From Gammaproteobacteria bacterium 45_16_T64 (lineage in GTDB: Bacteria; Pseudomonadota; Gammaproteobacteria; Pseudomonadales; Ketobacteraceae): 64,000 nt of DNA. Shown piece after piece: positions 49,410 to 58,519 of the stretch; position 1 is the first letter of the stretch; every line of letters starts with the position of its first letter. A program made the position numbers and the translations under genes. Location of the stretch: the NCBI GenBank assembly GCA_002162955.1, contig MABD01000057.1:186001-250000 (forward strand), in the 5' to 3' direction. The notes beneath the pieces are model-generated. The model ran no database searches, was not told the origin of the DNA, and saw nothing but the letters and a program-made list of their open reading frames with translations.

Positions 49410-51029
49410 TTAGGTCAGGGGCGTAGGTGTATAGATCGAAAATGTACTTGGCAAAATTACGCCTTGCGTTTTAATCGATTGAATTCGGCTAAAATAGGCT
49501 GCTCCTTGCATGACATGCGTCGTTACATCAACAGCCAACCGATTTTCTACCGGCTCTAAATACGACCCTTTCACCCAGGCATTAAATGCGCCTAGCGCTG
49601 CTCCTGCCCATATTTGGTAATCCATTTCTCGCCCTGGCTCACCGGTGTTAGCCCAGCGCGACGATAATCCAAGGTACCATCTGAATATAAGCGCCATTTT
49701 ACGCTTAGGATTATCCATCGCATTGGCAATCAACTCAGGATCTCTCTGTTGGAAAAAATCAATCGTTCCTTGCCAAATATCTTCTAACGGTGAACGGAAC
49801 ACCTGCTTCTCTAGTTTTTGACGCTCATCCGCAGGAATATCGTCAATGGAGTCATACTCTCTATACAAGTCATACAACTTTTGAGCTCTCATAGGAAAGA
49901 GCGTGCCACGCTTAAGAACTTGCAACTTTACGCCCATTTCAAACATGTCAGCAGCAGGAGCCATCGTCACGTCAGCCATTTGCGCTTGAGCTAGCGCTTT
50001 TCTTACAGGATCAGACGAACCAGATTCTGGACAAGGCTGGTTAATACTTCCGGTAACAATAAAGTCTGCACCTAATGCAAACGTCGCCAACGCGGCTTGC
50101 GGAGTACCAATACCGCCGCCTGCACCAACACGTAGTGTCTGAGGATAATTATGCTTAGCCTGAATTTCATCCCGAAGCGCAATTATTGCAGGCAACAAGG
50201 TAACCAGTGGACGATTATCCGTATGACCACCAGAATCAGCTTCTGCAGTGATATCATCCGCCATCGGAACCATTGCAGCCATTTCTGCTTGTTCCACAGT
50301 GATCAGTCCCTTTTCAACCAAAGGTTTTAAGAACTTTTCAGGCGCAGGTTCCATAAAACGCTGGGCTACTTCCGTTCGAGATATCTTTGCAATAACACGG
50401 TTACCAATAACCACACTACCATCAGCAGCACGAGACAAACCCGCTGCACGGTATCGCACTACCTGCTCAGTCAAGCCTAAGAAAGCCGATGCCTCAACCG
50501 TGGTAACTTTGTATTTAAGAAACAAATCAACATTGCCACGCTCTAACGCGGGTTCCTTTGGACTATGAATCAAGTTAGCCGCATAAGGACCACTAGGTAG
50601 CGCTGCCTGAATTTTTTGCAATGACTTTTCTACATGGTCCGGTACACAACCACCGGCACCAAATGAACATAGAATGCCAGCTTTACCTAAGGCAATCACC
50701 AACTCTGCCGAGGCTATTCCATTTGCCATCGCACCCGCGTAAAAAGCATATCGAGTACCGTGAGCTTCACGAAAAGCCGGATCACCTAACTGATCGACGC
50801 TTAGCGCTCCTGCAAATGCATTCACCCGAAGGTTACCCGCTATCTCCGCTGGTTGAGCTTCGTGACTGACACCTACAACGCCATTTTTTTCCACGAAATA
50901 ACAAGGTTTATTTAGACAGCCTATCTTTTCTTGAATTGATTTTTCATCGAAAGAAACCGATGCTTCTGGCACAGTCCAGCACCACTGCGTACTAAGGTTG
51001 CTTTCGGTAATTGTAATATTGTTACTCAT
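49410..51029 (-). CDS. pfaD: PfaD: enoyl reductase of the PUFA synthase
   Basis: 539 residues of the PfaD family (TIM-barrel FMN enzyme of the 2-nitropropane-dioxygenase type). Features: GVVGVSHEAQPAEIAGNLRVN, AIALGKAGILCSFGAGG, the FMN-phosphate region RVGAGGGIGTPQAALATFALGADFIVTGSINQPCPESG, and the C-terminal PfaD-specific ARWANTGEPGREMDYQIW-like block. It reduces enoyl intermediates when a saturated bond is needed; in other systems it influences which product forms. Lies 74 bp downstream of pfaC, last gene of the operon. Confidence 0.95.
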   Translation of the reverse strand: MSNNITITESNLSTQWCWTVPEASVSFDEKSIQEKIGCLNKPCYFVEKNGVVGVSHEAQPAEIAGNLRVNAFAGALSVDQLGDPAFREAHGTRYAFYAGAMANGIASAELVIALGKAGILCSFGAGGCVPDHVEKSLQKIQAALPSGPYAANLIHSPKEPALERGNVDLFLKYKVTTVEASAFLGLTEQVVRYRAAGLSRAADGSVVIGNRVIAKISRTEVAQRFMEPAPEKFLKPLVEKGLITVEQAEMAAMVPMADDITAEADSGGHTDNRPLVTLLPAIIALRDEIQAKHNYPQTLRVGAGGGIGTPQAALATFALGADFIVTGSINQPCPESGSSDPVRKALAQAQMADVTMAPAADMFEMGVKLQVLKRGTLFPMRAQKLYDLYREYDSIDDIPADERQKLEKQVFRSPLEDIWQGTIDFFQQRDPELIANAMDNPKRKMALIFRWYLGLSSRWANTGEPGREMDYQIWAGAALGAFNAWVKGSYLEPVENRLAVDVTTHVMQGAAYFSRIQSIKTQGVILPSTFSIYTPTPLT

Positions 51030-51103
51030 AATTCTACACCCGTTGCCATTTCTGACGGCCCAAACATGTTACATGCTCAGGCCTTTGTTTTTGTCTTTGC
51101 TTT

Positions 51104-54100
51104 TTATGCTTCTTTAAGGCAAATCGCGATATCCGCTACTTCGTATATTCGAAGGCCATCTTTTGATAAGTTCGCATTACCAATTATCACAACTTCACCG
51201 TCATTATGTTGGATATCCGTTATGTGTACATCGAGTGACATCTTGATATTCAGCGGGTTAATTTGACCTCGATACTTCCACTTAACTTTGCTCAATATGG
51301 TTGAGAACATAGGGTTGGTTAATGCTGCGCCCAAATCATTTTCCAACGCATAAACCTGCATCGACTGAATAATGGCTTCAACACCAAGAGATCCAGGCAT
51401 TACTGGATCACCATGGAAGTGGAATGGGAAGAACCAATCTGTCGGATCAATGGTCTTTTCTGCGAAAATATACCCTTTTCCAGCATCCCCACCGTTTTCC
51501 ACTATTTCAACACGATCGATAAAGTCCAGCTGGCCGCCCGCTAAACGATAATGCGGTTTGCCGGAAGGCGCCTGATAAAAGCGATCTAGCATTGGCGCAG
51601 TGTGCAGCGCTATTTTCTTAACTTGATCTTCTGGCGTATCGTTAAGCAAGTGCCATGGCTGAGTTACCTGGCCCTTATCAAGTCCCAGCTGATCCTTAAG
51701 TGCACCTGCTTCGAAGTAACCAAAGACCGCGGTTCCTTCATAAAAAGGCTCGCCATCAGTACTCAGCGTGAAGTCAAACGACTGAACAATATTATTACCA
51801 ACGATCGTGGTGGATAATAAATTCGAATCGTTAATAATCGTTTTACCTCGCAGGTCAACCTCTCGCAACAAGGTTCCAGATCCATCCAAATTACGGAAGA
51901 ATAATTCCTTACCTGGGAACCTCAACGTTGTGCCTGCCCATGCAGAAACAAAACCGTTGGGCTGCAAAGAGATTTCCATTAGAACCGAGTAAGGCATCAC
52001 CGCGGGGTGTGCATTACCAGAAAAATACCACGCGTCAGCAGGCACTTCATACTCACCTTTACAGTAAGCAGGGTTCTTTAGGTCGCCTCGAGTCCCTCTT
52101 ACTTCAGTAACGCGCGTTGTAAGCTGTAAATCGCCACAAGGCGTTCTTGGTGGGGTAATCGTTCGATAGAAATCAAACTCACTACCAAAACACTTACTAA
52201 TATCACCGGTAGCAAATTCAAACATATGATAAGGCTGATACGGCACAGTATCTGGCACACGGTTATCTGCAATGTCACCTTCAACAGTAATAAGTTCTGG
52301 GGCTTCAAAGTGTAAAATTGGGGTAACACCCTTATTCTTTTCTTTCGACAAATCAGGTTCGTTACGCATAAGTGGTGCTGTTAAACGAGACACAGTGGCT
52401 GCTGCATCGACCACTGCACTTTCAACAGGTTCCACCGGTGCGGACAACAAAGGTTCACTACCTTGCTCTTTAAGCATCACACTGATGTTCTTGAAATCCA
52501 CAACCACTTTTCCGTTAAGCACGATATCAACATTCGCTTTCGCATAAGGGAAAGGAGACAAACCAATTTCTGTCACTTCCATCTTGTATACAAGCGTCCC
52601 ATGCTGCGGTAATACCTGCCCGCGACAACGTACCTGCTGAGACTCACCAGGGATAGGTTGGAATCGAGCGTTTGTCACTTGCGTGTGTAGACCCAAATAC
52701 ATCATGTAGAACATGAGCAACTGACCACAACCTTCTGCCATTAGTGATCCTGCCATCACCTGGTCATCCTTAAAATGACAAGGGAAATACCAATGGTTTG
52801 GATCAAGTTGCTTGTGACCTTCAAGAACACCCAATCCCCAAGGTCCGTCGTTTGGCGCAATACTCGCGACTCTCTCAATCATTAAGAACTTTTCAGAGGC
52901 AAAACATAAAGAAGGGTTCAACCCCTGCTTATCGTAGTCAGCACCAAAACATGCCGCGGTATCACCCCGCACAAGATTCCGCATGTCCTCGAATTCATAC
53001 ACGCTCTTAGGCGTGTGCAAGAACGGACTAAACTGTTGCTTTATGGCCGTTTCGCGCTCTTTACGATCATCTTCATTCTTAATAACGCCTTTTCCGTCGG
53101 CAAGCTCTTCATCAGTGAAGAAACCGGCACAACCACCATCCATCTTAAGCACCAATTTATCGCCAACAAAACACTCATAGCTAAAGAAGAACAACAATGC
53201 GTCGCCGTTATTGGCATAGGAGTTTATGCTGATGTCATAACGAAGTGTTTCACCACCAAAAGCCAAATCATCCATAAACGTCAACGTACAGTCGAGAAGA
53301 CGATAAACGCGATCTCCCTTATTCGTGAAGTCTATACCCAAATAGCTTATCAACAATAGATCGCACTGACCGGATTCTACCGCAACGGCCCAAGGAATCT
53401 GACCGTCGACTAAATAGGGTGCGTCAGTCGGCACATCATATTCCGTGGTCATGGTGCTCGGCTTATATTCATGAACCTTGCCATCGAGCTTGGTGACTCT
53501 CGATACTAACAAATAATCAGTGGTCGGGAGCCGAACGCGACGAGAGTAGTTGTCGATAACATCAAACTCTGGACCAAATACCTTACCAATTTTACCTTCA
53601 GCAAACTCAACAAGATCTGCGGTGTCCCAAATTATGTTCTCGGGAACAGAATAGTTCTCAGCTAACACTGAACTTGGCGCAGAAAAACCATTGCCTGATG
53701 CTATATCCGAAACAACCTCGCCATCGATGACGGCATGGGTTGGAGCTGTCGTTTGCGTCGTGACATTGACACCTTGGTGTGCGGCTGCCAATTGAATTTG
53801 CAACTCCATTAACTCCGCAACTTCACCTAGCGCATCTTGTCGAGACTGTAAAAAGTCCCGATGAGTATCATTAACTTTACGTAGGTTTTCTTTATAGGCT
53901 GCCATCTGGGCATTACTTTCAGTCATAATAGGTTCTGCTATTTTGTCTTTATTATAAATATTCTCGGCTGTCACACGAGAGGTCGACGGAGCAGCTACTG
54001 GTGCTGACTGACGGACTCTAGAGCGTTCATTTGTGGCAACCACCTTGTTTGATATTTTACGAGATACTTTTTTGGCTATTTTGTTCGGTACTGTATTCAA

Positions 54101-57100
54101 TACTTGGGTTTTAGGCGCAATAGAAACCACAGGCGAAGCGGTAGGTTTACTTAGAACCTGAGCAGACTGTTGTGTCGGAATTTCTATCGCTTTGGGAGCC
54201 AACCGCGCAACTGGCTGAGCGACGACAACAGGCGGCTTATTTACGAGAACACGATCAGAAAAACGCTGAATGTTCTCAGAGGTCAATACGCTATCAGGTA
54301 ATGATTTACGTCCAAGTTCAACTCGACGAACCATGCCTTTTTTAGGCTGTTCGTCCAACAGACTCAAATCAAACAACATAGACAGGTCTATATCGATATG
54401 GTGTGACGCTAATTTAGCCAACGCCCTAACAATTGCATTTTTATCATCTCGGCCTTTGGCATCTAACGCCACAGACAAATGCTCTTGCTCCCCCAACGCC
54501 TGACTAACATATTGTGAACAGCTATCACGAGGGCCAAGTTCCACAAACACTCTCGCACCGTCATCGTATGCGGCCTGAGCTAAACGTGGAAAATCTACAG
54601 GATTGCAATACATCTCAGCGATATTTTGAGCAATACCCGTTGAGTCTATAGCCACTGGTTTATAACCAACCGCGGAAAATAACTTAGCACTAACGGAATT
54701 ATCTGTAGGCATTCGATGCAGTGTTGCTAATTCATCATAGTCGGCTCGGACAATATCACAGTGAATAACGTCACTCATAGGCGCTACGAAATGTTCACAA
54801 TCCAACACGTTAACAACGTTAGCGCATGCGACTGGGTCCCCTGCAATGACACATTCTTCCGTGGCATTGATCAATAATAAGAAGGCTTTATCCTCTTGGC
54901 TTACCGCCTTCTTCACCAAATCAATCGGCGCTTTGATCGTATATCCTGCCCATATCTCGCTATCAGGTACTGAGGAGTCAATACCCCACGCTTCACGAAC
55001 CGTATCCATAGGCCCCGCTAAGCGAGTTCGAAATACAGGTTGAGTATTGAGCAAGTGGCTCATTTCATCGGCCGAACCCCACACATCCATCGCATACATC
55101 ATGGAAATCTCACCCATGCTATAACCGATGGCAGAGTGTGGCTTAACCTTAAACTTACCCTGGAAAATAGTCGTCAGCAGCTTCGCATAGCAAATACCAC
55201 TCTCAAACATTGCTATCGGAGTATCCACTAGCTGTCTGGACAGTATTTTGATTTCCTGATCACTTAACGCAACGCTTGTTCTCGGGTGAAATAAATCATC
55301 ACCGATCATCGTCTTTAAACGCTGCGTATGAGTTTCTAGTTCACTTAACACATCAGGGAACAATCGAAATACATCTTTCCCCAATCCTACATAGGACGCA
55401 AACCCTCCCGGATAGACAAAGCACACCTGGCTTTTTTCGCCTAAAGGTTTCGGTGAGAAATAACTGCCACTTGGCGTAAACCACTCACTGCCTGTAGAAA
55501 GTGACTTCACTACTCCGACTTCCGCAGCAGATACTTCTACCAATAACTGTTCTATAGTCGCCGCAATTAAAGCAACGCTATACTTCGCTGATTTGTTTCC
55601 TTGTAACACATAGTTAGCCGCCGCAATCTTTCGTATGCAGCCAACATCAGCCACCTGTTGCTTAACAGACTGAAGCGAATGAATCAAATCGTCTTTTGAT
55701 GTGCCAGACACCAGAATCAACGTACTGGCGGCATCTTTATTGATGGCTGGCTTTGCAACCGACTGATCTGCACATTCTGACAATACAATGTGAGCTGCAG
55801 TAAAGTCAGCGCCCAACCCACTCACACTCGCGCTACGAGTTGAGTCAGACAACCACCCTTTTGATTTTCCCTGAACATAGAGTCCGTTGGTGGACCAACT
55901 TTCACTATTTTTTGGGGCTTTCCAATTAGGCACGCCTGGGATAAATTTATTTCGTAAACACAAGGCCGTTTTTATTACACTAGCAATACCTGATGCTGAA
56001 TAGGTGTGACCTATATTGGCCTTAACGCTACCAATGGCTGTTACCTTTGACGCGTCGGACCCAGCATATATTGCACTAAGCCCTTCCAATTCCCGCTTAT
56101 CTTCTTCCGCATTGCCGCTAGCATAGGCTTCTACATAACCAATATCCGCCGCGGCTTTTCCTGCCAAAGTTAAGGCACGTTCACAAGCTTGTTGGACCGA
56201 GGCCTCATCATTGCCTGCGCTAAAACCAATACCCTCTATGTGGCAATAGACTTGAGTATCAGAGTTCGCATCTAAAGTAACATCTCGAGCCCTCCTGAGA
56301 ACAACCGCTCCAGCACCTTCACCGACGGACCAACCATTTACCGATTGCTCAAAGCTCATACTTTGATTGGCGTCGTTCAGTGGATTCATCTGCTTACGTA
56401 ACGTTATATTCTCAAGGCTTCCACCAAGATCAACAGCGGCAACTACAACGGCATCTACATCAGACGTAGCTAAAAGATTCTGCGCTAGATCCAAACACTT
56501 AAACGTAGAGTTTTCTTCTGCTGAAACCGTAAATGCAGGCCCATTAAAGTCCCACAACGAGGAAATACGGGAGGCCATGATATTGCCGATAAAGCTCGTG
56601 TATTTATTAAGTTTAGCAACGTCATAAATACTATCCTTAGCTAGCTCCTCAAGTTCTACTACTTGGGCATCGGTTAGTGTTATACCGCTGCTTTGTAAAC
56701 TATCGACAATCTGCGTTGTTAAATTTACACGACCACGGAACTGATGCAGTTCCAGTTCAGTACCCATCGCTACCAATACCGCAACGTTAGTGCCGGGTTC
56801 AATCGCCGCATCTTGCAAAGCACTATCAACGACTTTCATCGTTAACAATTGCTGAGGTATAAGGCTATCTTCATCTTTGGGAGGCACTTTAAAACGCATA
56901 AAGTCAAAGTCAAAGTTATCAATGTATGCACCTTCTGGTGCAGTACCGCCTATACCCTTCCAACGTTTTGTAGGTAGAGGCACAAAATGCTGACGACCGT
57001 CGTATATGGACTGCTCAAACTGAGATAGTCCTACGCAGTTGCCAAATATTGCATCCATTCCCACAATCGCCATCGCCTCTGGCGTGGCCAACGGGCTATT

Positions 57101-58495
57101 GGCAGTTTCAGATATTGGCGCTTCTTGGTTATGTTCTTCAAATATCATATGGGCATTACAACCACCAAACCCAAATACGCTGGATGCTGCGCGCTTAGGT
57201 TTGCCGGCCACTTCCGGCCAGGGTATGGTTGTCGTAGGGATTTGTGCGGCGCCTATAGTGCCGTTTTTAGATACCTGCGGATTATTGACGTTAATGGTTC
57301 CAGGGATTTTTCCCGCCTGCATACCCATGATAATCTTTGTCATGCCAGGCATGCCAGCAGCCGTCAACAGATGGCCCAAATTTGACTTAACGGAGCCAAT
57401 CAATGGCGCTGCATTATTCGCGCCAAAAAAGGTTTCCATTGAGCCGATTTCAACCTTGTCACCCAATGGAGTACCTGTTGCGTGGCATTCGACGAAATCA
57501 ATCGTAGCAGGGTCAATTTCTGCTGACTTATACGCTCTTTCGTAAGAAAGCACCTGCCCTTTAGAATTAGGACTTAATACGTGCTGTCCTTTACCATCAT
57601 TGGACAAACCACCAGCGCAGACAGTCGCGTAGATCTTGTCATTATCTCGAAGCGCATCCTCATATCGCTTCAGCACCAACATTCCCGCGCCCTCACCCGC
57701 GAACAGCCCCTGGGAATCTACATCTAACGGCGCATGAATTCCATTTTCAGGGTAAGCCTGAAATATCGAGAATCCCATATTTACAAAAAACGGATCGCCC
57801 GCACTTACTGCACCGGCCAGCATGATATCGGACTTTCCTGTTTCTAAATAATCACAGGCAAGCTTCACAGAATAGAGAGACGAAGCGCAGGCCGCATCAA
57901 GAGCAAAGTGCATACCGCCAAGCCCGAGAGACTCTGCGATTAGTGCCGCAGGGTAACCGGATATCAAACCATTCTTGGGATCTACCGCTTGGCTACCTTG
58001 ACCATCATTCAAATAGTCATTTAGCGAAAACTGATCCGTATTTAGCAGCTTCTTAAGCGCGGATTCCAGCGGTTGATGATAAAGAGGCAAAAATAATTGA
58101 TTGGATTTTTTGGTCGGGAAAGACAAGTTCCCTAGCAATACTCCACAAGCCTTTAAGACGTCGCTATTTCCATGGTAACCACTATCCTTTAGGGCTTCTC
58201 GCGCAACGTAAAGTGACCATTTAAAGACATCATCAAGTCCTTCCAGGGTTTCTTGGGGTAAACCTAAACCGTCCGACGTCATCGAAAAATCATGAATGTA
58301 CCCACCAGTTTGACAATAATATTTATCATCATTGCCTTTTCCTGGCTTATAGAATCTCTCAGGATCATCTCCCATCTGATAGAGAGTCGCACCCGTGCGG
58401 GTATCCACTTTCTCTAGCAAATTTTTCCAAAATCCCTGGGGTTCTTTTGAACCCGGGAACAAATTGGCCATGCCTATAATTGCGATTCTTTTCAT
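51104..58495 (-). CDS. pfaC: PfaC: KS-CLF-AT-DH-DH PUFA synthase subunit
   Basis: 2463 residues. KS (about 1-450) with active Cys203 in LDAACASSLYSVKL and both histidines (VECHATGTPLG, SVKSNLGHLL). CLF (about 475-905) has the Cys replaced (VSAEENSTFK). An acyltransferase domain (about 1015-1390) has AIGYSMGEISMMY (nucleophile Ser about 1125). A Pro/Ala/Lys linker (about 1390-1640) carries a short helix. Two FabA-like dehydratase units follow, with CHFKDDQVMAGSLMAEG in the first and FHFHGDPVMPGSLGVEA in the second, ending at 2463. Shewanella/Moritella PfaC is KS-CLF-DH-DH of about 2000 residues; the extra AT accounts for the length and recalls myxobacterial Pfa3 and thraustochytrid KS-CLF-AT proteins. 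It starts 24 bp after pfaB. Confidence 0.95.
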   Translation of the reverse strand: MKRIAIIGMANLFPGSKEPQGFWKNLLEKVDTRTGATLYQMGDDPERFYKPGKGNDDKYYCQTGGYIHDFSMTSDGLGLPQETLEGLDDVFKWSLYVAREALKDSGYHGNSDVLKACGVLLGNLSFPTKKSNQLFLPLYHQPLESALKKLLNTDQFSLNDYLNDGQGSQAVDPKNGLISGYPAALIAESLGLGGMHFALDAACASSLYSVKLACDYLETGKSDIMLAGAVSAGDPFFVNMGFSIFQAYPENGIHAPLDVDSQGLFAGEGAGMLVLKRYEDALRDNDKIYATVCAGGLSNDGKGQHVLSPNSKGQVLSYERAYKSAEIDPATIDFVECHATGTPLGDKVEIGSMETFFGANNAAPLIGSVKSNLGHLLTAAGMPGMTKIIMGMQAGKIPGTINVNNPQVSKNGTIGAAQIPTTTIPWPEVAGKPKRAASSVFGFGGCNAHMIFEEHNQEAPISETANSPLATPEAMAIVGMDAIFGNCVGLSQFEQSIYDGRQHFVPLPTKRWKGIGGTAPEGAYIDNFDFDFMRFKVPPKDEDSLIPQQLLTMKVVDSALQDAAIEPGTNVAVLVAMGTELELHQFRGRVNLTTQIVDSLQSSGITLTDAQVVELEELAKDSIYDVAKLNKYTSFIGNIMASRISSLWDFNGPAFTVSAEENSTFKCLDLAQNLLATSDVDAVVVAAVDLGGSLENITLRKQMNPLNDANQSMSFEQSVNGWSVGEGAGAVVLRRARDVTLDANSDTQVYCHIEGIGFSAGNDEASVQQACERALTLAGKAAADIGYVEAYASGNAEEDKRELEGLSAIYAGSDASKVTAIGSVKANIGHTYSASGIASVIKTALCLRNKFIPGVPNWKAPKNSESWSTNGLYVQGKSKGWLSDSTRSASVSGLGADFTAAHIVLSECADQSVAKPAINKDAASTLILVSGTSKDDLIHSLQSVKQQVADVGCIRKIAAANYVLQGNKSAKYSVALIAATIEQLLVEVSAAEVGVVKSLSTGSEWFTPSGSYFSPKPLGEKSQVCFVYPGGFASYVGLGKDVFRLFPDVLSELETHTQRLKTMIGDDLFHPRTSVALSDQEIKILSRQLVDTPIAMFESGICYAKLLTTIFQGKFKVKPHSAIGYSMGEISMMYAMDVWGSADEMSHLLNTQPVFRTRLAGPMDTVREAWGIDSSVPDSEIWAGYTIKAPIDLVKKAVSQEDKAFLLLINATEECVIAGDPVACANVVNVLDCEHFVAPMSDVIHCDIVRADYDELATLHRMPTDNSVSAKLFSAVGYKPVAIDSTGIAQNIAEMYCNPVDFPRLAQAAYDDGARVFVELGPRDSCSQYVSQALGEQEHLSVALDAKGRDDKNAIVRALAKLASHHIDIDLSMLFDLSLLDEQPKKGMVRRVELGRKSLPDSVLTSENIQRFSDRVLVNKPPVVVAQPVARLAPKAIEIPTQQSAQVLSKPTASPVVSIAPKTQVLNTVPNKIAKKVSRKISNKVVATNERSRVRQSAPVAAPSTSRVTAENIYNKDKIAEPIMTESNAQMAAYKENLRKVNDTHRDFLQSRQDALGEVAELMELQIQLAAAHQGVNVTTQTTAPTHAVIDGEVVSDIASGNGFSAPSSVLAENYSVPENIIWDTADLVEFAEGKIGKVFGPEFDVIDNYSRRVRLPTTDYLLVSRVTKLDGKVHEYKPSTMTTEYDVPTDAPYLVDGQIPWAVAVESGQCDLLLISYLGIDFTNKGDRVYRLLDCTLTFMDDLAFGGETLRYDISINSYANNGDALLFFFSYECFVGDKLVLKMDGGCAGFFTDEELADGKGVIKNEDDRKERETAIKQQFSPFLHTPKSVYEFEDMRNLVRGDTAACFGADYDKQGLNPSLCFASEKFLMIERVASIAPNDGPWGLGVLEGHKQLDPNHWYFPCHFKDDQVMAGSLMAEGCGQLLMFYMMYLGLHTQVTNARFQPIPGESQQVRCRGQVLPQHGTLVYKMEVTEIGLSPFPYAKANVDIVLNGKVVVDFKNISVMLKEQGSEPLLSAPVEPVESAVVDAAATVSRLTAPLMRNEPDLSKEKNKGVTPILHFEAPELITVEGDIADNRVPDTVPYQPYHMFEFATGDISKCFGSEFDFYRTITPPRTPCGDLQLTTRVTEVRGTRGDLKNPAYCKGEYEVPADAWYFSGNAHPAVMPYSVLMEISLQPNGFVSAWAGTTLRFPGKELFFRNLDGSGTLLREVDLRGKTIINDSNLLSTTIVGNNIVQSFDFTLSTDGEPFYEGTAVFGYFEAGALKDQLGLDKGQVTQPWHLLNDTPEDQVKKIALHTAPMLDRFYQAPSGKPHYRLAGGQLDFIDRVEIVENGGDAGKGYIFAEKTIDPTDWFFPFHFHGDPVMPGSLGVEAIIQSMQVYALENDLGAALTNPMFSTILSKVKWKYRGQINPLNIKMSLDVHITDIQHNDGEVVIIGNANLSKDGLRIYEVADIAICLKEA

Positions 58496-58519
58496 TCTAA
58501 TTCCGTGTTAAATCCGAAT

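Noticed and set aside
53015-53359. Plus-strand open frames inside pfaC, pfaB and pfaA (for example 53015-53359, 57039-57545, 61351-61722)
   Set aside because: All are antisense to megasynthase domains with clear motifs and have no ribosome sites; they arise from the low stop density of the opposite strand.
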